A stretch of DNA of 64,000 nucleotides, taken from NCBI GenBank assembly GCA_027922465.2, contig BQMF02000006.1:2108001-2172000 (forward strand), read 5' to 3'. The stretch's first letter is position 1. Every line of letters starts with the position of its first letter. A model generated the notes under the pieces. It worked only from the letters and a program-made list of their open reading frames with translations, was not told the origin of the DNA and searched no databases. The stretch comes from Turritopsis dohrnii (lineage: Eukaryota; Cnidaria; Hydrozoa; Anthoathecata; Oceaniidae). A program made the translations under genes and the position numbers. Below, in pieces: positions 1 to 11,400 of this stretch.

Positions 1-89
1 ATAGTTCCCTCAAAGGCTAAAAACCAAAAATTAAAATTTTAATAAACTTAACAAAGGCTTGTTTATAAAATATTTCTAATATCTCATAC

Positions 90-357
90 CACGTCATCGT
101 AGCGACCGCCACCATCGCCACCACCCCTTACATCTTCCACTTCTTCCTATAATTTTTCAATGTCAATGAACAGGAATGACAAGAGAATGTTAAAGTAAAA
201 TGAAATTCATACCTCATCCGCCGCACTCATCGCCTCTTGTCCCTCCTCCCGTTCATACTCCTGTTCCTGAACAGATAAAAAACAAAATCAGTATACACAG
301 GACAAGTGAAAACAAGGTGTTTTCAATATAAGAACTTACACTACCACTTCTTGACAT
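90..357 (-). CDS. 5' end of a micro-exon host gene (leaves window on the left)
   Basis: Three short exons read on the minus strand. Exon 1 (357-340) starts with ATG and codes MSRSGS before a GTAAGT donor. Exon 2 (266-213, 54 nt) lies between a TGTTCAG acceptor and a GAG|GTATGA donor and codes EQEYEREEGQEAMSAADE. Exon 3 (146-90, 57 nt) lies between ATTATAG and GTG|GTATGAG and codes an acidic, glycine-rich stretch (EEVEDV, then GGGDGGG). All three are in phase 0 and multiples of three, so each could be skipped without a frameshift. The encoded N-terminus is acidic and low in complexity, and I recognise no domain. The gene continues beyond base 1. Function unknown; the start is the only ATG in frame. 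Confidence 0.5.
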
Positions 358-771
358 GTCTAAACAATAAAAGAAAATAATAATGAGAAAGAATTCAAAT
401 GCCAGAGTTGATAACTTACTTGAACAACATACCTTTGCAGATAGTATACTTACATATGGCTACAAATGCTTAAGTACATGAAACATGCTCATTTTATTAA
501 TCATTTCAATTTTACTGATTTCTCTTGTCATACTTTGTTGAAGTATGTCAATTTAACTGTAGTTATAAGATGTATTGGAGAATCTCAGAGGAGTCACTAA
601 TTAATCATTATCATTCTATACTTCATAATTTCCACTTTCATGTTTGTTACTTCTCCTCTACTACTACTTTACATAACATACTTCTGATTCAGCTATATAA
701 TTGCTGTTCAAATTTGTTTTCTCTTTTTATTCTCATTTTCAATGACAATTAATTTCAATTCTACTAGTTTG
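358..771. other. intergenic, no gene seen
   Basis: AT-rich sequence upstream of the micro-exon gene on the minus strand, so it may contain that gene's promoter. I see no open frame, repeat or RNA gene that I can support. Confidence 0.5.
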
Positions 772-963
772 ACATGATACCACACAGTACCAAATACATA
801 TTATAACATCCAAGTATATGCAATATTTCTGTGACTAACATTTTTAACATTTTCTTTGTTTGTTTGTCCAACTGCCCATGAATGCTTTCAGTGTTAGTCA
901 CAGAAATAAAGCATACACTCAGATGTTATAACATGCATTTGGTACTATGTAGTACCATGATGC
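772..963. repeat. hairpin MITE with about 65-bp inverted arms
   Basis: The left arm (about 772-840) and right arm (about 892-963) are imperfect reverse complements. Paired landmarks are CAGTACCAAAT with ATTTGGTACT, TTATAACAT with ATGTTATAA, and CTGTGACTAACA with TGTTAGTCACAG. The loop is about 50 bp and T-rich. This is the structure of a non-autonomous inverted-repeat element; I cannot assign the superfamily. Confidence 0.75.
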
Positions 964-1043
964 TATTACATCCCATCTGGTAAGCAATTCTGGAAGCATT
1001 CAAAGACAGGTAGCACAAACAAAATAGATTATTATAAAGCCAT

Positions 1044-1784
1044 TTAGTTATTGTTATGGCAGATAATGCAAGGACAAGATTGAATTCCAAAATTTGGACA
1101 AACACTGTCTTCTATATTGTCATTGCATTCAACATCTAATTCCCTCAACAAAGCTATATAGGCTTCACAACCTTCAGCATACTGTTTATGGCGTTCAACA
1201 GTACAATCAGATAAAGCTTTTAACCTTTTCTCCTCTTCCATTCTATGAGGCATATGTGGATGTTCATTAATATATAACAACCTCTCAGCTGGTATTTTTT
1301 CCACTAAGCACCAATTTTTGTTCTTTGGTGACTCGTGAGAGGGCTGTGTATGTGGTCCCTAGACTTAACGACTCCATTACTTTTATCGACTGTAACTTTA
1401 TTCTGGCATGAGTTGCTTGTTTTCCATCCACAATTGTCATTCCTTGGCTTTTAGCAATTGGAATTGCATATTCTGGCATCAAGGGAATGCCTATCCTGTA
1501 ACAACAATTGTTTTCACATCTGCCTTCGTTGAAAGGAATAGGAACCCATTTAGGGTGCTCATCTATCCAAGCTGGTCCTTTGTATCCAGGAAAATGTACA
1601 ACGACAGCTTCAGGAAACTCAGGAGGTTTTTCATTTTTTTCATATAGCATGCTTACAATTTAACCCATTGCTCCTTTGTTAAGGCCTAAAGATGTTAATC
1701 CTATTTGATTTTTAGTCAAAATTACCGTGGATCCAACAGCAAGTAATGCTTTATGAACAATTTGTCCACACTGCTTTTCAATTG
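1044..1784 (-). pseudogene. PIF1/Helitron-type helicase, C-terminal part (broken)
   Basis: Minus-strand frames encode the end of a superfamily-1B helicase. Motif V/VI-like residues are visible: IAKSQGMTIVDG near 1450-1420 and TYTALSRVTKEQ near 1350-1320, followed in another frame by EKIPAERLLYINEHPHM and a short acidic, Cys-rich tail (CPNFGIQSCPCIICHN) ending at 1044. A one-base shift in the A-rich run near 1310 separates the two frames, and a stop interrupts the frame near 1660. The frame continues towards 1784, where a TA-flanked transposon (1787-5492) cuts it from the rest of the gene at 5495-7150. Helicases of this kind unwind DNA during rolling-circle transposition. The copy is dead. It belongs to a different lineage from the helicase at 62.1-64 kb. 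Confidence 0.8.
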
Positions 1785-1786
1785 TA

Positions 1787-4700
1787 CAGTGTGTCCCAGA
1801 GAATTTCGGTCTGAGATTTTAACAGCTCATAACTTTTCACACATATATCAGATTTCAGCAATTTTTACGTCAATCAATAGGATTTTATTCATAGATTTTA
1901 AACATATACATTTTGTTCTCCAAAACCTTTTAGTTTGGAAACAATTAAGGATTTTACCATGAAAAAATCCAATTATCTTCTTAATGGTTAATTAACACAT
2001 CTTTCAATAACATCTATCAAAGGTCATTATCAAAAACAATATCAAAGTCAAGTGACTGTAAAACACAAGAGTCATTAAAAACAAAACGTTAAGCTGTCTC
2101 AACATGTCCCCCGTTTCTCTTGTTGCTGTCATAAAGAGTGACGAATAAAATTCTGATTTTGTCTAAGATTATTTGCTGCGTCAACATTTTTACTTTTCAA
2201 CTCTGATAGACTCTGGATCTCAGTGGAGAAAAGTTTTTGCAGCAACTAAAGATTGCTCATATGGTGTCAAAAAAGTTTTGTAGAAGCCCCTGTCTAACAA
2301 TTTTTAACTTTATGATGAGATTATAATTTTAGTCTGTTCAACAACACCACGACATGTTCTTAATAAACAAAAGAATAATTGCACGTGGAAACTTACTTTT
2401 ATTAACCATTAAGGAGTTAATGACCGTGACAATTAACCATTAAGGAGTTAATGACCGTGACAGTTTAAAGAAATCCTTATAACTACAAAGGTATTGGACT
2501 GAATTATTTAAAATATAGGTTTTTAAAATCCAGGGGCGGATCCAAGGGTGGTCAGATTGGTCGACCGACTTGGTAAAATCAAATCAAATCAAAAATTTTA
2601 AACGAGCGCAATTTAGTTCTTAGCAGTTACATAAGCGAGTAGGCTAAGGACCATGTTGCCCACTTTGAGTTTTCGAAGCCACTGCATTTTAACGCATTTC
2701 ATTGGATTAATCTTGCGAACAATAGATTGCTAAACAATTGACCTATCAAGCCTCGGTTAAAATTTCACTTGTAGTTTTGGATAAGTGACTTTTGACCGTG
2801 TGTTTTTGGACCGATTGGTGCTTTGTCTTCCAGACTATAGTTTTTGCAAATAGGTCAAGCTTATCGCCCTCCCTCGTGCAGTGAATTCTTAATCGAAGTA
2901 GGTTTGGAAGGTGAAAGCTGCGTTTGATAGCAATGATTGTTATATATAAGCGATTTACGAAGATTTGATAACAAAGTTGTCGGCACAGATGAGTCACAAT
3001 GTTTTGATTATGTAGGATTGTGGAAATCTGGCGAACTTTGCCAGTTTAAACAAGTCTTTTTTTGATGTACAATGTGCATCGAAATTTTTACCAGTTGAGC
3101 AGAGGTTGATGGCTAAGGTAAAGGATTTGTTTAATTTGAATAGAATAATTTGATTTTGTGTATGATGTATTTGATTTTTTTTATCTGTTTTGATAAAGGA
3201 ATTTGTGGTTTCTTTTCATTTCTAAAATTAAAAGATGGCTGGTTGTTTATTATTTCAGTTCGGATACAACAGGATGTAAATTGACTTTTCAGATGCTCTT
3301 GTTGGTGACAATTTATTTGATGATGTGAGAATTTTATTGTGCTTGGAGTTACTTCTTAATTCATCACACTATGCGTTACATATCCTGTTTCGAGTATATA
3401 AACTTTTTCTGAAAAGCAACAACATCAACAAGAGGTGAGATTCTTTTAGAAGTTTTCGAACCGTTGTTCTTGACTGTTCTTTATCTGTTAACGATCATAA
3501 CTATCCTTTTCATGAATGTATATATGTAAAGTTGTTGCATGTAAAAAGCTGTTTATTAGGCATGTTATATTCATATTGGGTTGGTTTAATGTTGTTAGAT
3601 TGGAGACTTTCTTCAATATATTAACTGAAATAATACAGGGTGTTGTACCTGACTGTCTCTCTTCTGCTCTTTCCTGCAGATGTCTATGGGAGAGTCTTTT
3701 TACTCCAAGAACTTAAACTACATACATCAACTGGGAAAATTAGACTGCTGTATACTCTTCATGGTATTTCACTTAAGACTAGGGGGGAAACATTACAACC
3801 TGTTCTGTTTAATTTTATTTGTTATATGTATTTGTAACCCTAAAAACTTGTGTAATGGGATGAAATTCAAAATTCAGGTAGACAATGAAACATGTAAACA
3901 TATCGTTTCAGGCATACAACAATAAAATGCTAGGTAAAGTTTAAATATTTTTTCTGAGATCGAAAAGGTATTTTATTTCATTTCATTATATTTCCAGAGG
4001 TCATCATCACATTAATTTTTGATCTCAGTTAGAAAAAACGTTTAAGCTTCTGGTAACATTCATTACATTAAAAACTTGTAATCCTGCTAAATTTACCTTC
4101 ATGTTCCAGTGTTTGTAGTAGTTCTGCTGAAAAAATTGAAGTTATTCTTTTTCATATTTCAAACCAAATATGGTTATTATTATTTCTTCAACTGACATGA
4201 CTGTTATCCTTTCAAACCAAAAAATTATAATAGTTTTCCCAAAACAGATATTTTTAATATGCATGGTTTGATTTGTTTTCTTAGTTTATATAATATTCTC
4301 TATCCTTGGATGTACCTTTTTGTCTCCCTTGTGTATTGTTTGTTCTGGAAGGTTAAATTTTGTTGTTCACAGATAACTTTCATGATCATAACCATATAGT
4401 TATTAATTTTTGTTAAGAAAGCGGTTATGGAGCATAGACTTTATTTGAGTTACTAACCTTAATGCTATAAGTTCAGAAGATCGATTTACCATTACCCTAG
4501 CCTTAAGATACATATTGGATATGCATCATATAAATTGATCTCATATTTATACATCATAAATTTTTTGGAAGGTTCCTTGGATATTTTACTTTTTTTAATT
4601 CTTATTACAAACTATCAACTTAATTCTGGCTGTAAAAGACTAGTTATGGTGTATTCATAAACTGTACATTGAAACAAATTGTACTTGATAATAGAAGAAT

Positions 4701-5492
4701 GAGAATTAAATTTACATTGTCTGACAGTGTACCCCATTTTGGAGTTCATCTGTATGAATTGATCATGATTTTCCTTTTCATTTTATGTAAAATATTGAAA
4801 ACTGACATTTAAACGTGAGAGGCCAAATATGATAAGCATCTCTGAGGATATGACTTGTTTATTTAAGTGTGGCTATGTGTAATGACAATGTGGTGTTAAT
4901 ATTTATCAATCTTAATATTGTAATGTCCACAACTGGTAATTACACTATTGCATTAACCTAGTTGTGCTCATGACGCCTCATATTGGCAGAAACAGTGCTG
5001 TTTTCCATGCCATTGTTCATTATTTCTATGAAAATATATTTCCTTTTATAGGTTTGGTGGTGGAGAAATCTAATCTTCTGCTTTCTTCATTTGCATAAAG
5101 AGGAAAATGTGAAAATGAAAATAAAACAACATCGAACCATCTATATTATTACGATTTGTAGTTTGTTTTTATTCAAGAGAAATTGAAATTTCCACCTCGT
5201 TTTTTTACCCTCGAAATAGCACGAAATAGCGTTTTTAGACGATTCAGACTCGAAAATTTTCTTTGCCCCCCAACCATGGTGGTGGGGGGGGGGGGGGGGG
5301 GTTGAGGGCGAGGTTTAGGCATTCACTATTTTATTTTGAACATTCGGACCTGGTAGAAAAAAATCCTAGATCCGCCCCTGAAATCCTTGAAAGAAATGCT
5401 ATCGAATGATGTAAAAATCTCTAAAATCTGATATATGTGTGAAAAGTTATAGCTTGTTAAAATCTCAGACTGAAATTCTCTGGGACACACTG
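1787..5492. mobile_element. TA-flanked TIR element (mariner-like), 3.7 kb including nested insert
   Basis: Terminal inverted repeats begin CAGTGTGTCCCAGAGAATTT at 1787 and end with the near-perfect complement at 5492. Similarity extends inward about 80 bp (CAGATTT near 1850 against AAATCTG near 5420). The flanks are TA at 1785-1786 and TA at 5493-5494, the target duplication of Tc1/mariner-type elements. Without the hAT-like insert at 2531-5380 the element is about 0.86 kb and carries no transposase frame, so it is probably a non-autonomous MITE. It lies inside the coding sequence of the helicase pseudogene, whose frame can be followed on both sides. Confidence 0.85.
2531..5380. mobile_element. 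hAT-like element nested in the mariner-like element
   Basis: The left end CAGGGGCGGATCCAAGG (2531) and the right end CCTAGATCCGCCCCTG (to 5380) are inverted repeats of the CAGGGGCGGAT type found in invertebrate hAT elements. The flanking bases (TTAAAATC left, AAATCCTT right) do not give a clean 8-bp duplication, so superfamily and exact ends are tentative. The 2.85-kb interior is AT-rich, carries a run of 18-20 G at 5282-5301 near the right end, and has no frame I can recognise as transposase. No cellular gene is visible inside. Confidence 0.6.
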
Positions 5493-5494
5493 TA

Positions 5495-7150
5495 CTGTGA
5501 TGTTTCCCACTTCCAGTTGAAGGAACAACAGCTATTGGCATTCCTAAGTCCCCCAACTTCCTTTTGTTCTCTTCATTTACTTCAGCCCAAGTTTCCATCA
5601 ACGTTATAACTTTATCATGAGAAAACAGCCTCTGCTTGTGTATAGGTAATTCTTGCTCGTATCTCGTATCTATCTGTAACATCCATCCAATCTTGTTGGG
5701 TAACAGTTCCATTTCTAATTCTCAATAGACGTTTTAACAGATAAATTTGATCAGGGCCTTGGCGCATTGTTTCATTTAATACAATACATTCATTAAAGGA
5801 TCGATATAATGTATAACCAGCAAGGTGTCAGGACCGTCAGAGTGTTAAGGAGGGACATGTAAATCTGTTGAGTTAATAGGTCCCAATTGTCCTAAATCTC
5901 CACTGAAGACAACAACAGGAATATTTCCAAAGGCACAATTTTTTGCACCAGTAGCTTCATTAAAGCGTTGACTACACCATGATACAAGTCTTTTATCACA
6001 TTGCCCCCTTTCATCAATGCTAAGTAACATAGTGTTCAAAGGATTATCTGTTTCATTATGTGTACCTGTGAATTTTCATAGTTTACTCAGTGCTTGATTG
6101 TTCATTGGATAATCAGTCATTTGAGCAGACTTTGATTCTTTTGTGTTTCTAGGAATAGGAGTCGTAGAGTGGGTTGTTCTACCATTCGGAATCAAAACTG
6201 CAGCTGCTCCAGTAGGGGCTAAGTTCATAACAGCACCATTAGCTTTAAATAACCTTGCTATATAAGTAATGGCATTTAACACGTATGTCTTGCCAGTACC
6301 TGCAGTTCCCTGTATTAACAATCGGACCTGTTCAAGTTTTCCAGTATTTCTTTTAATTTCCAAGAGTTTTTTTTAACACAATAGCAATGGCAACTCTTTG
6401 GAGGGAATTAGCAAGACTTAAATTACAAATAGGCAAATTTAAAAGAGTTGCAAAGTTCATTTCATGCTGTTCTGCCTCTTCTGAGATATCTTTCAACCAA
6501 GTGGATGAATTCTCTGGAAGTTTTTGTGTCAAACATGTGATTCCATACTCATGCCAATTGAAATCAGGTCCTCCATCATTTAATATAAGAGTCTCATGTG
6601 GATCAGTAACATGTTCAGCATTTTCTTGGGCTAATTTTCTCAATAGATTGGCAGCCAATCCCTCATTTCCAGTAGACATTTGTGAACTAGACAACTGTGA
6701 ATTAGTAGACTGGCTAGACATTATATTCACTTCTTTGTTCCTACATTCTCTACTATTTTTCTTTTCATATTTCTCTTTAGCTTCCTCTAATACTCTTATC
6801 AGTTCAGCAGGGCAAGAATCACTTTCAAGAAACTCTGCAAAAGCTTTCCTATAGTTGTCATGACCCCTTTTTAAATCATCAGTCTTCTTCTAATTGCCTT
6901 TGCTGTGTATCATTAAATTACCTTTTGCAAACTCTTCAGAAATAGGCCAACATGGTTTCAATGGCAATCCAGTAAATACAGGCACATGGTCTTTTTGGCA
7001 TTTAAAATTTTTGTTACAATTACATTCTTTAGCCCAGTCCCAAAGGGAAATGTCAGGATCCTCAGAACGCCTTTCATCACTTAAAAAGCTATCGAGGGGA
7101 GTAGTTCGTGTCAATTTGCTATTTTTTCCTGTTGGATTTCCGTCAATGCT
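5495..7150 (-). pseudogene. PIF1/Helitron-type helicase, N-terminal and ATPase part (broken)
   Basis: Read from 7150 downward: a linker with SLWDWAKECNC and HVPVFTGLPLKPCWPISEEF (7050-6930), of the type upstream of Helitron-like helicases; a polar region (6890-6400); Walker A GTAGTGKTYVLNAI near 6310-6270; motif Ia-like APTGAAAVL near 6220; and a Walker B/motif III block VVVFSGDLGQLGPI near 5910-5870. The frame then continues to 5500 through several shifts and stops at the TA-flanked transposon. Frame breaks near 6360, 6070 and 5845 show decay. The 5' end is lost at about 7150, where plus-strand sequence of another Helitron starts. Together with 1044-1784 this is one former gene. Confidence 0.8.
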
Positions 7151-7155
7151 TACCT

Positions 7156-7950
7156 GTTGTAAAGAAGCAAAACCCGCTGATGTTATTGAGGTGTGCTTAA
7201 CCAGTTCTGCATTGTGGGCTTCAGCAGATCCTGCTAAAGGTGTCATTGAAATTCCAGATTGCTGTGTCGTGTCTGAAAACACATTGCTTATTTCAGTCAT
7301 GTTTGACGGCCTGGAACCTCATCAATATTAACAAACGCTATTTTGACACCTACAAATGAGCAGTCATTAATAATTAATAATGAAGTGTTGGAAAGATTGC
7401 CTGGTGAAGTTATTGTGATGATGAGGACGAGCGACAAAATTATCCGCTTGATTTTTAAAATAGCATCACACCATCCGGTATGCCTCCACATTGTTTGAAA
7501 CTTAAAGTTGGAGAGATAATTATGCTTTTACGAAATTTGAACATCAAGAAGGGTCTTTGCAATGGGACATGCTTGATTGTTCGGGAATTATCGCAGAATT
7601 TTATTAAAGCTGACGTTTTGACAGGGTCAGCTGTTGGAGAAACTATTTTCATACCTAGGGTACAATTGTCACCCTCTGACACAGGTATGCCTTTCACTTT
7701 AAAACGTAGACAACTGCCAATTCGTTTGGCTTATTCTTTCACTGTTAATAAGAGTCAAGGTCAAACATTTGAAAAAATTGGTTTGTTTCTACAACAACCG
7801 TGTTTTTCACATGGTCAGCTATATGTAGCCTGTTCTAAGGCAAAGGCATTTGATAATGCTAAAGTCAAAGTTGCTGCCACAGGTAAACAAGGTTACCTCA
7901 ATGGGAAGTTGTATACACAGAATGTTGTATTCCCACAAGTTTTACAGTAA
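7156..7950 (+). pseudogene. Helitron helicase, C-terminal fragment
   Basis: The plus-strand frames match, in order, the minus-strand helicase at 63013-62088: ADVIEVCLTSSALWAS (7161-7215), IEIPDCCVVSENT, LERLPGEV (7388-7412), then a long frame with MLLRNLNIKKGLCNGT, IFIPRVQLSPSDTGMPF, LAYSFTVNKSQGQTFEKIG (helicase motif V/VI region) and GQLYVACSKAKAF, ending at the TAA at 7950. Shifts occur near 7330 and 7440, and the first half of the domain, with Walker A, is missing. It is a 5'-truncated relic oriented opposite to the helicase at 5495-7150. Confidence 0.85.
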
Positions 7951-8400
7951 ATTATTTATTGTTTTGTTTGTTGTGCAGTTTGCCATAATCTGTGCCCTTT
8001 TTTAAGTTCAGTAACATGTGTATTATTGTGACGGATACACTGTAAATGGTTTTGCTCTATGCAACCTTACCAGTGTGATATTTATTCTATCCACCAGGTA
8101 GTTCGTTAATGCTGTTTATAGAACTACTGTCTCCGTTTTTCTGATACACGATGACTGTTCCTTAAGGTGCCAGCTGGCAGCTGCTACATTTAATACTGAA
8201 GAAATGTAATCAACTTATATCACATGATATGTTCGTTTCTTCTTAAGGTGGAGTACAAGTCCCATTGACTTACGTTCCCGTTGTGTACTCTGTTAGCATG
8301 AACTGCGCATTGAAAATCACGAGCTTTTAGTCAATAGCAACATATCTCCATAGGCAATTCATGAACCAAAAGTCAGGGCATCTCTTCCCAAGAGATATAT
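7951..8400 (+). mobile_element. Helitron 3' flank shared with the copy at 61.6-62.1 kb
   Basis: Downstream of the helicase stop, 8246-8380 matches the reverse complement of about 61640-61750. Shared landmarks are GGTGGAGT, AAGTCCCATTGACTTACGTT, GTGTACT, AATTCATGAAC and AAAAGTCAG. A hairpin ATCTCTT-CCC-AAGAGAT follows at about 8384-8400. I could not fix a CTRR end, so the 3' limit is approximate. Confidence 0.55.
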
Positions 8401-8491
8401 TTTCAGTTTAGTAATGTAGTACCGTTTAGCATTATTTTTGTAAAAACTATGAAATTTTTATTTCATTGTAGTAATAAAAAAAAAAAAAAAA

Positions 8492-11400
8492 ATGGCCGGA
8501 GCCAACAAAGACATCAGTAAGTTGTACATTTTTACAGGGATTTTCTACTGCATTTAAGTTTGTTTGCAACTTAATAAATATATCTTCCTCCCATATTTTA
8601 GTATTCGAAAAAGAGTATCATGTTAGTAAGGTTTACCTTATTTACTTTCACTGCTTTTTCATTAACCCTTTCGCGACGCATATAAATTCCACTAAATGAC
8701 GCAAACAAAAAACACGTTTTCTGACTACCTTTACTTAAATGGTTATAGAAAGAGAAGTAAAAAAGATAATGTTAAAAGTAATATCTCGTTTTTTTCTATA
8801 TTAGTAAGCTTTCTGAATATTTAAAAAAAAAATCAAAAAAACTGGACATTGTTTTCTCAAAAAAAATGGAATTTTTAGTTTGAAACTAAAAATAATAAGG
8901 AAAAAGTTCAGTTTTGAACTTGTAATTTGACTAAGTTTTGGGCAAACAACAAACTGAGCAAGCACATAAAAAAACTAGGTCAAAATCTTCTCTAGTTCTC
9001 AAAAAAATGCAGCTTGAGTAAAACAAAAGAAAACCGCCAATTCTCAATATGAAACAAAATGGAACACAATGTTAATATGAACTAAATGTTTTAGGTATGA
9101 ACCACTTTAAAAGTCACAAAGTCTTTCTTCAAAGTTAAGTTGGGTATGATAAACCCGAAAACATTCATTTGGGTGCAGTCTCGGGGCTGATGGGCAGTCC
9201 GCCCACATGTACACAGTCGTCACGTCTCCACCTTTGGGTGTCTTGATTTTCCTCGCGTAGCAAACACGACACCTTTTCTTCCCTTTATGATTCCCGGCAT
9301 TAGGGATTATCATCGGAAAATGTCTGCCAGTGAGCCTAGAGATGTCGTCATTTCTTGCGGCGTGAGGGGGCTGTGGGCCGGTGATCATCTGCTTGATGCA
9401 TCGGCAAAGGTAATCAATGAAGGAAATTTTCTTATCTTTATCATTTGGAGTGATTTCAATAAAAATTTTATGTGCATTCAATGCAGCTTGCAGGATAAGT
9501 CTGAGTGCAAGCTTTTTGTACCATTTGTTGGATTTTCTCAATGCTTGCACAGCATGGAGCTGCTGGTCAACACGATCAACACCGCCCATATGGTAATTGT
9601 ATGCTTTGCTAACGGCTGGCTTGATGATTGGGTTTCCACCCTTATCTGTTTTCCCGGTATCAACCATTGCAGAATTGTGCAATGTCGAAAGCATAAAAAC
9701 CACTTTTGGTTGTTGTTGGCCTTGTCTTTCCTTGCCCTGAATTTGTAGGCAAGGAGTTTCTGCACTTGAACTGGATCAGGATCGCCATCACGGCCATTAA
9801 TTTTTCCCGCATAGAATGCTGCCTCACTTTTTTGAAGTACAGCATTTTTTATTTTGCTACAATAACCCTTTCGGTTATTTATGGTAGTTCCACAAAGGAA
9901 AGTTTTATGGGTAAGTAAAAATTTTGCAAGACTTGGTGAGATAAAAGTTATCTGTGTAAAGCACATGTCCACGATTCAAAAAAGGACGCATGAACTGGGA
10001 TTCGTTCTGTTGTTGCCATGTTCTCATACTGATCATCCTCCGTGTAGTACATCCCTTTGCCACAGTAGACTAAAACATCCAAGGTTATGCCTTCAGAAGT
10101 GGTAAGCTCATATAGCTTGATCCCAAAACGTGAACGTTTTGTTTTAATATATTGCCGAAAGTGAAGGCGTCCTTTGAATAAGACCAAAGATTCGTCGACA
10201 CAGACATTTTTTCCAGGACGGTAAACAGTTCTAAGTCGCGGAGCATATCTAAAAACGGTCTGATTTTGTGAAGACGGTCACGATCTGGGTCTTCAGGATC
10301 ATACATTGAATTGTCGTTAAAGTGAAGGAACTTCAGAATGAGTTTGAATCGGTCATGTAACATGATTTGGGAGAAAGCGGGGGTTGCGAGAAGCTCATCC
10401 ATTGACCAGTAGGAGTGTACATCGGGCTTATGAACTACCCCCATCAATAGTATTGTAGCAATAAAAGCTGTTAGTTCTTCTTTAGTCAGGTCATACCATG
10501 AACCTACATATCTGCTGTCTTTTTTATCTGGATTAGCACCAATAAACTGATTAGCGAAATCATTGGTTTCTTTCACAATTAGTTCATAAATAGCATCAGT
10601 CAAGTAAAGCTCTAAAAAAGCTAATTCGTTACTATTGGGGTCAATTCTGACACCTAACCCTTGATTCTTCAGGAATGGAAAGTCCCCATTTTCAATCTCT
10701 TCATCAGCTGTATTTACATTTCACCACTGAAAGAGTACAGTCTCTTCTTCAGCATCATTGCCACCATCATGCTGCCGTCCACAATTTTGTTGTCTGCTGC
10801 CTTTTGCTCTTGTACCAGCTCGCGCCCTGCCTCCTCTCCTTCAGACACCCCTTCTTCCTCCACGTCCGGCACTTCCGTGTTGAGTACCAGGGTCAGCCTG
10901 ATCAGTTGAAAGTCTACGTCCACCTCGCATACGTACTCCTCTTCTAAGCCCACCACCTCTAACACGGGCTCTACGACGTCTATGATAGACACCTGCAACA
11001 CCACGTTCTTTTAGCTGAACAGCCGCAAGAAGTGCAAGTGGTTTATCATCACTGGTAATGCTGTTACTTCAGACTCCTCACTTTCTTCTATTTCACCTTC
11101 AGAAACATTATCATTGTCCCTTTGCTCTTGAGTGTGATGAAAATCTTCTTCAGCGTCTTCTTCAAAGTTCTTGATGGTCTGGACAGGGAGCACAATTGGA
11201 GGTTCAAAATGCTCTGAGAAGCACGATTCATGGGCCACTCTATGGCCCGTGTGTCGCGAAAGGGTTTAAGAATATACACTTTATGGTTTAAACTGCTTTA
11301 TTTTTAGAATTAGATGAATTTGAAAAGAGGAAAACAGGTATGCAACTTAGGCATAACTACCTTTCTATGTCCCCATTTGAACACCCTAAAGGAAGCTGAA

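Noticed and set aside
2746..4000. Short frames inside the hAT-like element as a transposase
   Set aside because: No hAT dimerisation motif, BED finger or DDE context; frames are short and not conserved in order.
6387..6854. 155-codon plus-strand frame as a gene
   Set aside because: It lies antisense to the helicase pseudogene with recognisable motifs, so it is a shadow.
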